Source: Mycolicibacterium litorale (lineage in GTDB: Bacteria; Actinomycetota; Actinomycetes; Mycobacteriales; Mycobacteriaceae). Taken from it: DNA of 64,000 nt. The stretch lies in NCBI RefSeq assembly GCF_010731695.1, contig NZ_AP022586.1, positions 496,001 to 560,000 on the forward strand, given 5' to 3'. The notes under the pieces are model-generated. The model was not told where the DNA came from, ran no database searches, and saw only the letters and a list, made by a program, of their open reading frames with translations. Made by a program: the position numbers and the translations under genes. Shown in pieces: positions 25,518-32,896 of the stretch (positions are counted from its first letter, which is position 1; each line of letters opens with the position of its first letter).

Positions 25518-26354
25518 CTACTTCAGGCAGCTGCCGCCGTCGATGGGCAGCGTGACACCGGTGATGTAGCGCGACTCGTCGGAAGCGAGGAACAGTACGG
25601 CGTTGGCGATGTCCTCGGGCTCGACCCACCCGATCGGCAGGGTGTGCATCAGCTGGCCGACGACCTTCATGTCCTCGGGGCCCGGGTTCTCCAGATCGGG
25701 GCGGAACAGCTTCATGGTGCCCTCGTTCATGAACAGCGGCGTGTTGACGTTGGTCGGGTGCACGGAGTTCACGCGGATGTTCTGCGGGCCGAGTTCGACC
25801 GCGAACGTCCGCATCAGGCCCACCACACCGTGTTTGGCCGCCACGTAGTGGCCGGTGTGCGGGTAGGCCTTGAGGCCGCCGACCGAGCTGGTGAGGATGA
25901 TCGAGCCGCCCCGGCCGCCGGCCAGCAGGTGGGGGACACCGGCTTTGACGGTCTTCCACACGCCGCCCAGGTTGACGTCGATCATGTCTTCCCAGTCGCC
26001 CTCGCTGGTCTTGTCCAGCGTCTCGCCGCCGTTGCCGATGCCGGCGTTGGCAACGATGATGTCGAGTCGGCCCAGCTGCTCGACACCGGCGTCCACGGCG
26101 GCCTTCAGCGCATCGAAGTCACGGGTGTCGACTTCGGCGGTGTAGATGCGTCGGTCGAGGTTCTTGACCAGGTCCGCGGTCTCGGCGAGATCCTCGGGCG
26201 TCGACAGCGGGATCCGGACGCTGTCGATCTGCTTGCAGATGTCGACGGCGATGATGTCGGCGCCCTCCTGCGCCAGCCGCACCGCGTGTGCCCGGCCCTG
26301 TCCGCGGGCCGCACCGGTGATGAATGCGACCTTGCCTTCTACGCGTCCTGCCAT
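25518..26354 (-). CDS. Mycofactocin-coupled SDR (carveol-dehydrogenase-like)
   Basis: This 278-residue SDR begins with MAGRVEGKVAFITGAARGQG, the signature of the mycofactocin-coupled subfamily in which NAD is held tightly and electrons pass to mycofactocin. The family insertion after the second strand (CKQIDSVRIPLSTPEDL) is also present. NAGIGNGG, TSSVGG and Tyr-x3-Lys in HYVAAKHG complete the active site. Relatives oxidise carveol and other cyclic or secondary alcohols. The mycofactocin biosynthesis genes are not in the window. The ATG start fits the family exactly. Confidence 0.9.
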   Translation of the reverse strand: MAGRVEGKVAFITGAARGQGRAHAVRLAQEGADIIAVDICKQIDSVRIPLSTPEDLAETADLVKNLDRRIYTAEVDTRDFDALKAAVDAGVEQLGRLDIIVANAGIGNGGETLDKTSEGDWEDMIDVNLGGVWKTVKAGVPHLLAGGRGGSIILTSSVGGLKAYPHTGHYVAAKHGVVGLMRTFAVELGPQNIRVNSVHPTNVNTPLFMNEGTMKLFRPDLENPGPEDMKVVGQLMHTLPIGWVEPEDIANAVLFLASDESRYITGVTLPIDGGSCLK

Positions 26355-26396
26355 CGGGTCCTCGATTCCTGGTTCGTCGATTCGTCCATGTGCGCC

Positions 26397-26424
26397 GGTC
26401 TGCTGGGCACCTGCTCAGCAGACC
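26397..26424. promoter_or_regulatory. 9-bp inverted repeat upstream of the mycofactocin-type SDR
   Basis: GGTCTGCTG (26397-26405) and CAGCAGACC (26416-26424) form a perfect 9-bp inverted repeat with a 10-nt spacer, 43-70 nt before the SDR start. It may be an operator for the SDR or a leader hairpin. The rest of the 217-nt gap (26355-26572) is AT-richer than its surroundings and shows no gene. Confidence 0.45.
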
Positions 26425-26572
26425 TTCTCACCGGCATTCGATTGTGTCAACGCCACACTCGAAAAGGGCAATTTCTACTATCCGCTTAGAAGAACGGCAT
26501 TTCCGGAGAATGCGGACTAGCGTCGCGAACACCGCGGGCGGCGGGTGGGCCGACCGCGATGAGCGGGGTGTG

Positions 26573-27226
26573 TCAGATGCGGGCGAACCCGTGCGCGACG
26601 AAGTCCCAGACCTCGTCGGCGGTGATCGGATGGACGGAGCCGTCATCGGCGCCGCCGCTGGATTGAGCGACGAACATGACCGTCTGCATCGTCATCGCGG
26701 CCATCCGCTTGGGGTTGATCCCCTCCCGCAGTTGACCGGCGGCGCTGGCCTCTTCCATGAGCTCGGCGAGCAGGATGAGCAACGGCGCGTGCGCGACCTT
26801 GACCTCGGCGGGATGCGAGACGAGCAGACGCGGGGCGAAGTCGGTGAACAGCGGCCGTTTGGCGGCGGGATCCGGCCGCGAGGTCTCGAACAGCAGCTGA
26901 ATGGCCACTTTCAGACGCTCGATAGGGTCGGTGTGGCTGGCGGTGGCGGCCCGGATCTGGTCGGCCGACCGGCTCAGCGCATCCTCGAAGAGCGCCAGGA
27001 GCAGTTCGTGCTTACCGTCGAACTGCAGGTAGAAACTGCGAAGCGACTGCCGCGACCGATCGACCACCTCTTGCACGGTGAAATCCGTGCTGCCCTTCTC
27101 GATGATGATCGCCTGAGCGGCGTCGAGGAACCGCTGGACACGCTGCGCGGCGCGGAGTTTGGCGGTCTTGATCGACCGCTCGACGGCCCGCTGCTTCCAA
27201 GCCGGCTCTTCGCTGGGTGTGCTCAC
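26573..27226 (-). CDS. TetR-family regulator, candidate for the GAGAAT-N3-RTTCTC sites
   Basis: The product has about 217 residues. The HTH occupies roughly residues 25-75 (RFLDAAQAIIIEKGSTDFTVQEVVDRS then RSFYLQFDGKHELLLALFEDA), followed by an effector domain. The frame is open to 27319, but the extra N-terminus (PRRSPVQFIHVLPTRPGFEL) does not look like a TetR arm, so I choose GTG 27226 (VSTPSEEPAWKQRAVERS). The divergent 187-nt region contains a perfect copy of the shared palindrome at 27349-27363, and GGAGAAC half-sites at 27253 and 27276. This makes it the best candidate for the shared regulator. Confidence 0.8.
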   Translation of the reverse strand: MSTPSEEPAWKQRAVERSIKTAKLRAAQRVQRFLDAAQAIIIEKGSTDFTVQEVVDRSRQSLRSFYLQFDGKHELLLALFEDALSRSADQIRAATASHTDPIERLKVAIQLLFETSRPDPAAKRPLFTDFAPRLLVSHPAEVKVAHAPLLILLAELMEEASAAGQLREGINPKRMAAMTMQTVMFVAQSSGGADDGSVHPITADEVWDFVAHGFARI

Positions 27227-27330
27227 CGGCAGCTCGAAGCCTGGCCGAGTCGGGAGAACATGAATGAACTGTACCGGAGAACGCCTGGGCATAGTGGTCC
27301 GAGCCCCCCTCGCGGCCAACGTGTCGGAGA

Positions 27331-27363
27331 TTGTGCCTTCCTCATGGCGAGAATAGTATTCTC
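27331..27363 (+). promoter_or_regulatory. Promoter with GAGAAT-AGT-ATTCTC operator, site 2
   Basis: TTGTGC (27331-27336) and TAGTAT (27354-27359) are 17 bp apart and form a plausible promoter for the acyl-CoA dehydrogenase gene at 27414. The -10 is embedded in a perfect 15-bp palindrome, GAGAATAGTATTCTC (27349-27363). A repressor bound there would block the promoter, and the palindrome also offers TACTAT on the other strand for the TetR gene. Confidence 0.65.
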
Positions 27364-27413
27364 AGATTGTGCGTTAGAGAAGCGTTTCCCCAGAGAGCAA
27401 ACCCGGGAGTGCC

Positions 27414-28595
27414 GTGCAGCTGACTTTCGACGCCGACGTCGAAGCTTTCCGCGCCGAGTTCGTGGCGTTCCTCGATGCACACCAGCCCCGGGAGGCCGAC
27501 GCGGCGCAGCGCCCCCGATCCTCGGCCGACGTGCCGGAGTGGGCCCGTCGCTGGCAGCGCCTGCTGTTCGACAACGGCTGGCTGCTGCCCGGTCATCCGC
27601 CCGAGTTCGGCGGCCGCAACGCCACCATCCTCCAGCAGTACGTTCACCAGCTCGAGCTGTCGCGGCGGCGCATCTACCAGAGTTTCAACCCGCAGGGCGT
27701 GGGCATCATCGCCGCGTCCCTGATCTCGTTCGGCACGCCCGAACAGCAGCGAAAGTGGGCGGTGCCGATCCTGCGCGCCGAGCTCACCGCCGCGCTGGGG
27801 ATGAGTGAACCGGGCGCCGGTTCGGACCTCGCGTCGCTGCGCACCAGGGCCGTGCGCGCACCGGATTCCGGCCACTACGTGGTCAACGGGCAGAAGGTCT
27901 GGACGTCGGGGGCCAATGAGGCCGACGTCATCCTCACCTTCGTGCGGACCGATCCGGATGCGGCCAAACACCGCGGCATCAGCGTGCTGATGATCCCCAC
28001 CGATTCCCCCGGTGTCGTCCGCCGTCCGTTCGCGTCAATCTGCGATGCCGACGAGAAGGACTTCAACGAGGTCTTCTTCACCGACGTCGAGGTGCCCGCG
28101 GAAAACCTGATCGGCGCCGAGAACGACGGGTGGCGGGTGGCCAACGGGTCACTGGGGCACGAGCGCACGATGCTGTGGCTCAGCTACGGCGACCGGCTGC
28201 AGGATCTGATCGACGACTTCCCGGCCCGCACGGCGCTCGACCGCGACCACTACGCCACCATGGTCATGGACTCGATGGCGCTGCGGCTGCTCGGTTCGGT
28301 CGCGCTCGCCCGGGCAGCGCGCGGGATCGACGACGGCGCCGCCCTGTCGGTGCTCAAACTGCTGGGCTCCGAGGCCGGGCAGGCCGCCACCGGACACGCA
28401 CTGGCCGCGGCCGGGGTGGAGGGTCTGGCACACCCCACCACGGTCGGGCCGTGGACGCCGCTCAACCTCGACGCCTACTCGTGCGGCTGGTTCGAGCGGT
28501 ACACCCGCAGCTTCGCCGGCACCATCGCCGGCGGCACATCGGAGATCCAGCGCAACATCGTCGCCCAGCGACTGCTCGGATTACCCAGGAACTAG
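27414..28595 (+). CDS. Acyl-CoA dehydrogenase (FadE)
   Basis: The product has 393 residues. The FAD/substrate blocks are GMSEPGAGSDLASL and VNGQKVWTSGANEADV, and the C-terminal block is GTIAGGTSEIQRNIVAQRLLGLP, with Glu in the usual catalytic-base region. It introduces a 2,3 double bond into an acyl-CoA and passes electrons to ETF. The type resembles the subunits of heteromeric actinobacterial dehydrogenases used for steroid side chains. The GTG has GGGAGTGCC in front. It is followed 9 nt later by a crotonase, the next beta-oxidation step. Confidence 0.9.
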   Translation: MQLTFDADVEAFRAEFVAFLDAHQPREADAAQRPRSSADVPEWARRWQRLLFDNGWLLPGHPPEFGGRNATILQQYVHQLELSRRRIYQSFNPQGVGIIAASLISFGTPEQQRKWAVPILRAELTAALGMSEPGAGSDLASLRTRAVRAPDSGHYVVNGQKVWTSGANEADVILTFVRTDPDAAKHRGISVLMIPTDSPGVVRRPFASICDADEKDFNEVFFTDVEVPAENLIGAENDGWRVANGSLGHERTMLWLSYGDRLQDLIDDFPARTALDRDHYATMVMDSMALRLLGSVALARAARGIDDGAALSVLKLLGSEAGQAATGHALAAAGVEGLAHPTTVGPWTPLNLDAYSCGWFERYTRSFAGTIAGGTSEIQRNIVAQRLLGLPRN

Positions 28596-28604
28596 AGGAG
28601 AAAC

Positions 28605-29387
28605 GTGTACATCGACTACGAGGTCGCCGACAAGATCGCGACCATCTCGCTGAACCGGCCCGAGGTGGCCAACGCGCAGAACACCGAACTCCTCGACGAA
28701 CTCGACGCGGCGTGGACGCGAGCCGCCGAGGACCCCGAGGTCGTCGTGATCGTGCTGCGCGCCAACGGAAAACACTTCTCCGCCGGCCACGATCTGCGGG
28801 GCGGCGGCCCGGTGCCCGACAAGATCACCTTGGAATTCATCATCGCCCACGAGTCGAAGCGCTACCTCGAGTACACGCTGCGGTGGCGCAACGTGCCCAA
28901 ACCGTCGATCGCCGCCGTGCAGGGCCGCTGCATCTCCGGCGGGCTGATGCTGTGCTGGCCCTGTGATCTGATCCTCGCCGCAGACGACGCCCTGTTCTCC
29001 GACCCGGTCGCGCTGATGGGGATCGGCGGGGTCGAATACCACGGCCACACCTGGGAATTGGGGCCGCGCAAGGCCAAGGAGATCCTGTTCACGGGCCGGC
29101 CGCTGACCGCCGAGGAGGCCGAACGCACCGGCATGGTCAACCGGGTGGTGCCCCGCGACGACCTCGACGCCGAGACCCGCGCGCTGGCCGAGCAGATCGC
29201 CGCGATGCCGCCCTTCGCGCTGCGGCAGGCCAAGCGGGCGGTCAACCAGACTCTCGACGTGCAGGGCTTCTACGCCGCGATCCAGTCGGTGTTCGACATC
29301 CACCAGACCGGTCACGGCAACGCGTTGAGCGTGGGCGGATGGCCGGTGCTGGTCGACCTCGACAAGATGAAGAGCACCGTCCAGTAA
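28605..29387 (+). CDS. Enoyl-CoA hydratase/isomerase family protein
   Basis: This 260-residue crotonase has ATISLNRPEVANAQ, then KHFSAGHDLRGGG and the oxyanion segment VQGRCISGGLMLCWPCDLILA. In the third motif, FSDPVALMGIGGVEYHG, Val replaces the usual catalytic Glu after Pro, so the chemistry may differ from simple hydration. The ribosome site AGAGGAG lies 7 nt before GTG 28605. It follows the acyl-CoA dehydrogenase in the same operon. The stop is followed by a palindromic repeat that may act as a terminator. Confidence 0.85.
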   Translation: MYIDYEVADKIATISLNRPEVANAQNTELLDELDAAWTRAAEDPEVVVIVLRANGKHFSAGHDLRGGGPVPDKITLEFIIAHESKRYLEYTLRWRNVPKPSIAAVQGRCISGGLMLCWPCDLILAADDALFSDPVALMGIGGVEYHGHTWELGPRKAKEILFTGRPLTAEEAERTGMVNRVVPRDDLDAETRALAEQIAAMPPFALRQAKRAVNQTLDVQGFYAAIQSVFDIHQTGHGNALSVGGWPVLVDLDKMKSTVQ

Positions 29388-29403
29388 TCGGGTCACCTCG
29401 CCT

Positions 29404-29470
29404 CCGCGAGCGTGCGCGTCTGCACCCGACGCGCCGCGGTTTCCGCAGCACATTGTGCACGGTCACGCGG
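29404..29470. repeat. 65-67 nt palindromic repeat, copy 1
   Basis: The unit starts CCGCGAGCGTGCG, has a central CGCCGCGGTTTC block and ends in a degenerate inverted arm (TGCACGGTCACGCGG). It matches the reverse complement of copy 2 at 30439-30503 over most of its length. It lies between the crotonase stop and the stop codon of the AbiEi-like gene on the opposite strand, so it may also serve as a bidirectional terminator. Confidence 0.65.
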
Positions 29471-30359
29471 CGCGAGGGTGCCGAAGCTGATGGTCGATTC
29501 GCGCCACGAAGTCCCAGGCGCGGTGCCGCACGTCCTCGAACACTATCGGGATGACCACCCAGCCGACGTCCATCAGCGCTGACTGACGACGGCGGTCCGC
29601 ACGCATGGCCTCCGGTCCGCTGTGCCAGTCGACTCCGTCGTACTCGACCGCGACGCGCTGATCCGGCCAGGCGAAGTCGAGCCGCCGCACCTCGCCGTTG
29701 CCGTCGACGACCGCGAACTGCAGCTCCGGTGACGGTAGACCACCGTCGATCATGGCGAGCCGGGCCTCGCTCTCCAGTGGGGACTCGGCTCGCGGATCGG
29801 CCAGCGGGAGGAGGTCGCGGACGGCGACGATGCCTCGCCTGCCGGCCTGTTCGATTGCCGCGCGCCACAATTCGCCCCGGCTGACGGTCTTGCTGCGCAG
29901 TGCCGCGTCGAGAGTGGCCAGGGCGCGCGGACGACGAAGGCCGCGTGCCACTTCGACCGCCGTCCACGCGGGCGTCGTCGCACGCCGCTCGCCGGTTGAC
30001 ACGAGCGGGGCGCCGTCGCGCCGGTGCACGACCAGCCCGTCGACCGGGCGCAGTTGGTGCCCCGGCGGGTTGAGCACGTGCAGCTCCTTGGGCTCCTCGG
30101 TGTCGAAACCGAACAGCGCCGCGGCGGTCGCCAGACACACCGCGATGCGGGTGCCGCAGGCCAGGTCGAGCCCGCGCAGACGCATCTCGTCGGTCGGTTC
30201 GCCCAAGCAGTACACACCCTGCCAGATGCGTTCGACGTACTTGCGTTTCACCACCGCTTCGAACTCGTATCGCGATGTGACGGCGAGGATCTGGCCGCTC
30301 GTCGCGACGCCACCCTGTCTGTCGAATATCCGCTGCAGTGCTTCGTCCATGGCGGCCAT
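29463..30359 (-). CDS. AbiEi-like/DUF559 protein, PD-(D/E)xK-type C-terminus
   Basis: The product has 298 residues. The N-terminal 80 residues resemble AbiEi-type winged-helix antitoxin/regulator proteins (GVATSGQILAVTSRYEFEAVV, then VYCLG). The C-terminal 110 residues resemble DUF559/Vsr-type endonuclease domains: Glu in SPLESEARLAM, then RRLDFAWPDQRVAVEYDG with the Asp and Glu spaced as in PD-(D/E)xK enzymes, and a C-terminal VIPIVFEDV strand. Such genes occur in many copies in mycobacteria with no proven role. It is alone, unrelated to its catabolic neighbours, and flanked on both sides by the same palindromic repeat in opposite orientation. Confidence 0.7.
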   Translation of the reverse strand: MAAMDEALQRIFDRQGGVATSGQILAVTSRYEFEAVVKRKYVERIWQGVYCLGEPTDEMRLRGLDLACGTRIAVCLATAAALFGFDTEEPKELHVLNPPGHQLRPVDGLVVHRRDGAPLVSTGERRATTPAWTAVEVARGLRRPRALATLDAALRSKTVSRGELWRAAIEQAGRRGIVAVRDLLPLADPRAESPLESEARLAMIDGGLPSPELQFAVVDGNGEVRRLDFAWPDQRVAVEYDGVDWHSGPEAMRADRRRQSALMDVGWVVIPIVFEDVRHRAWDFVARIDHQLRHPRAA

Positions 30360-30438
30360 CGTCGGTCGGGCCGCGAGGTCAGGACAGCACCAACCATGCC
30401 GCCTGTGGATGAATCAGCGGCTGTGCACGGTCTCAGTG

Positions 30439-30503
30439 CCGCGAGCGTGCGCAAAGTGCCGGCGAAACCGCGGCGTCTCGTGGGCAGACACGCACGCTCG
30501 CGG
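30439..30503. repeat. 65-nt palindromic repeat, copy 2
   Basis: Perfect 13-nt arms CCGCGAGCGTGCG (30439-30451) and CGCACGCTCGCGG (30491-30503) enclose a 39-nt centre containing CGAAACCGCGGCG. The unit is the inverted counterpart of copy 1 at 29404-29470. It lies in the 172-nt gap between the start of the AbiEi-like gene and the end of the long minus-strand operon; the remaining sequence of that gap shows nothing. Confidence 0.7.
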
Positions 30504-30531
30504 TAAGAGGTAAAGAGGTGGGGAGGTGCTT

Positions 30532-31332
30532 CTACAGGTTGGCCAGCCGGGGCGCCGAGCCGCGGGCCCGCAGCCCCGCTCCCGCTCGGCGCGTGAGTTC
30601 GCGTGAGCTGCCCAGCAATCCGTCGAGTACCAGTGTCCGCTTCACGTGGATGTGCAGATCGTGTTCGGCGGTGAAACCGATTCCGGCGAGCACCTGCTGG
30701 CAGTTCCTGGCCGCCGTCAGCGCCGCCTTCCCCGCGGCGGCCTTGGCCAGCAGCGCGTTCAGGTCGGGGTTCTCCGAGCCGGGCAGCGTCAGCGTGGCCT
30801 CGGCGCCCTCGATGGCCACCAGCGTCTCGGCCAGCCGGTGCCTCACGGCTTGGAACTGGGCGATGGGCCGGCCGAACTGCACCCGGTCCTTGGCGTGCCG
30901 GCACGCCAGCGTCAGCATCGCCCTGGCCGATCCGACCAGCCACCAGCCGACCGCCATCCGCGCCTCGGCCACCCGGATGGGATAGCCCTCCTCCTCACGG
31001 CGCAGCGGCAGCCCGCCGAGTGTCGGATCGGCGCTCTGCGCGCTGATCCGGTCCCACACCACCCACGCGTTGCCGGCGTACGGCAGCGGCAGCTCGACGG
31101 TGTCGCCGATCGTGTTGCCGGTGGCGTGCAACACGACGTCGACGAGAACCGAAGCGTGCGAACCGGTCTCACCGAGAAGCCGGAACACCAGCGGCACGGC
31201 CGTTTCGGGCATGTCGGTCAGCATCTCGGCCCAGCCGAGTTCGGTGAGCGCGGCGTCGAGGTCGGGGCCCGACGCCGTCAGCATGGTCTTGCGCAGAGAT
31301 GCTTCGAGCATGTCGAGTGATTGTCGGTCCAC
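30532..31332 (-). CDS. Acyl-CoA dehydrogenase, short subunit
   Basis: This 266-residue protein is about 110 residues shorter than a standard FadE. It keeps the C-terminal helical domain (CRHAKDRVQFGRPIAQFQAVRHRLAE, then IGFTAEHDLHIHVKRTLVLDGLLG), but the N-terminal helical domain is reduced. Actinobacterial steroid dehydrogenases work as heterotetramers of two unlike FadE subunits, and this gene directly follows a full-size partner. GTG 31332 is chosen because GGAAGGAG lies 5 nt before it; an in-frame GTG at 31338 touches the ribosome site. It is the last gene of the 36317-30532 operon. Confidence 0.85.
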   Translation of the reverse strand: MDRQSLDMLEASLRKTMLTASGPDLDAALTELGWAEMLTDMPETAVPLVFRLLGETGSHASVLVDVVLHATGNTIGDTVELPLPYAGNAWVVWDRISAQSADPTLGGLPLRREEEGYPIRVAEARMAVGWWLVGSARAMLTLACRHAKDRVQFGRPIAQFQAVRHRLAETLVAIEGAEATLTLPGSENPDLNALLAKAAAGKAALTAARNCQQVLAGIGFTAEHDLHIHVKRTLVLDGLLGSSRELTRRAGAGLRARGSAPRLANL

Positions 31333-31334
31333 GA

Positions 31335-32462
31335 TCACTCCTTCCCGAGGTCGAGCAGGCGGCGGGCGATGATGTTGCGCTGCACCTCTGCGGTGCCGCC
31401 GTAGATGGTGGCCGCCCGGGAGTACAGGTATTCGGTGCGCCAGTCGGTGTCTTCGAGTTCGACGGCGCCGGGCAGCAGATCGCGCGCGGTGTCGTAGAGG
31501 CGCTGTTCGGCGCCGGCCAGCAGCACCTTGTCGATGGAGGTCTCCGGTCCGAGCTTGTGTCCTTCGGCCAGCCGATACTGGGTGGCGCGCGAGCGGCACC
31601 GCAGCGTGTGCAGCGCCAGGTAGACGTCGCCCATGTCGACGTCCACGGCCTGCCCGATTCCCTTGACCTCGCCGATCAGCGCGTCGAATCGCGAATACAG
31701 GTAGGCGATCCGCTGCCAGAAGCACGTCGAGCGTTCGTAGGGCAGCAGGTCCATCGCCAGCCGCCATCCGTCGCCGGGCCGGCCGAGCATCCGGTCGGCG
31801 CCCACCACGACGTCGTCGAAGTAGACCTCGCAGAACTCGTCGACGCCGTGCATGGTGTGCAACGGACGCACCGAGATCCCCGGCGTGTCCAGGTCGACGA
31901 AGAACGCGGTGATCGCCTCGTGGTCGGGGATGTCCGCACCACCGGTGCGGGTGAGCAGGATGCAGCGGTGCGAGTACTGGGCGAAGCTGGTCCACACCTT
32001 CTGGCCGTTGATCACCCACTCGTCGCCGCGCTGCACCGCACGCGTGGTCAGCGACGCCAGGTCACTGCCGGAGCCTGGCTCGGAGAACCCCTGGCACCAC
32101 TGCTCTTCGCCGCTGAGCAGTTTCGGCACCATCTCGGCGGCCAGCTCGGGGGAGGCGTAGTCGATCATCGTGGGCGCGAGCACCTCGAGCATCGAATACG
32201 GTCCGGGCTCGGCCAGCCGGCGGCCCACCACCTCCTCGCCGACGATGGCCCGCAGGATCGCGGGCCCGCCGAGCCCGCCGGCGCGTTCGGGCCAGCCGTA
32301 GCGCATCCAATCGGCGTCGTAGAGTGCGCGCTGCACGCGGGCGAACTGGCGCATGTGGCCCTGCAGCGAGTGGTCGTCCGGCGGCTCGACCAAGCCCGAG
32401 TTCTCGTCGAGCCAGCTCCGCAGTGCCGTCCGGAACGCGGCGGGCTCCAACAGGTCAGTCAT
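31335..32462 (-). CDS. Acyl-CoA dehydrogenase, full-size subunit
   Basis: This is a 375-residue acyl-CoA dehydrogenase. It contains YGWPERAGGLGG, then CQGFSEPGSGSDLASL, INGQKVWTSFAQYSH and a C-terminal IYGGTAEVQRNIIARRLLDLG. The N-terminal, middle beta and C-terminal helical domains are all present. With the short subunit starting 3 nt after its stop, it probably forms an alpha2beta2 enzyme. The ATG at 32462 overlaps the stop of the SnoaL-like gene by 4 nt; an upstream open extension to 32630 lies inside that gene and is not used. Confidence 0.88.
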   Translation of the reverse strand: MTDLLEPAAFRTALRSWLDENSGLVEPPDDHSLQGHMRQFARVQRALYDADWMRYGWPERAGGLGGPAILRAIVGEEVVGRRLAEPGPYSMLEVLAPTMIDYASPELAAEMVPKLLSGEEQWCQGFSEPGSGSDLASLTTRAVQRGDEWVINGQKVWTSFAQYSHRCILLTRTGGADIPDHEAITAFFVDLDTPGISVRPLHTMHGVDEFCEVYFDDVVVGADRMLGRPGDGWRLAMDLLPYERSTCFWQRIAYLYSRFDALIGEVKGIGQAVDVDMGDVYLALHTLRCRSRATQYRLAEGHKLGPETSIDKVLLAGAEQRLYDTARDLLPGAVELEDTDWRTEYLYSRAATIYGGTAEVQRNIIARRLLDLGKE

Positions 32463-32896
32463 CCGGCTTCGGGTCTCCCTATCGCGTGGGGGCGCCCGGA
32501 GTCGTGGTCCCCGGAGCGCCGGATGAACGTCATCGCACGGGTTTTCAGCCGCCAGCCGCCCGCGGTGCGGACGTAGGTGTCGTTGTAGTAACCGATGCGC
32601 ATGTCGTGCTTGGAATGCTCGATGAAGCACAGCGGCTGGGTCCCGCTCGCCGTGTCGGCGCCTTCGGTCAGGTCCACCAGCGCCGTGCCGGTCATGAACA
32701 GCCCCTTGGGCGCCGCGTCCACCAGCACGGGGAACCGGTTGAGCGTGTAGGTCTCGCCGAATGCGCTGTAAGTGCCGTCGGGGGTGAAGACGCTGGTCAG
32801 TCCGTCGATGTCGCCCTGGGTGATGGTGACGGCGTACTTGGCGAGCAGCTGGTGGATCTCGACCAGATCCTCAGTTCGTGTCGGTGTCGTGCTCAT
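32459..32896 (-). CDS. SnoaL/NTF2-like protein
   Basis: The 145-residue product has the NTF2-like cone fold: LVEIHQLLAKYAVTITQGDIDGLTSVFTPDGTY at the N-terminus, and the C-terminal YNDTYVRTAGGWRLKTRAMTF strand pair typical of SnoaL_4. Members are small dehydratases, isomerases or beta subunits of Rieske oxygenases. Because a Rieske alpha subunit is encoded in the same operon, a beta-subunit role is possible, but the standard beta-subunit signature is not obvious. The start overlaps the amidohydrolase gene by 26 nt. Confidence 0.75.
   Translation of the reverse strand: MSTTPTRTEDLVEIHQLLAKYAVTITQGDIDGLTSVFTPDGTYSAFGETYTLNRFPVLVDAAPKGLFMTGTALVDLTEGADTASGTQPLCFIEHSKHDMRIGYYNDTYVRTAGGWRLKTRAMTFIRRSGDHDSGRPHAIGRPEAG

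Noticed and set aside
26445..26450. TTGACA on the minus strand as -35 of the mycofactocin-type SDR gene
   Set aside because: No acceptable -10 hexamer lies 16-18 bp downstream, so I do not call a promoter.
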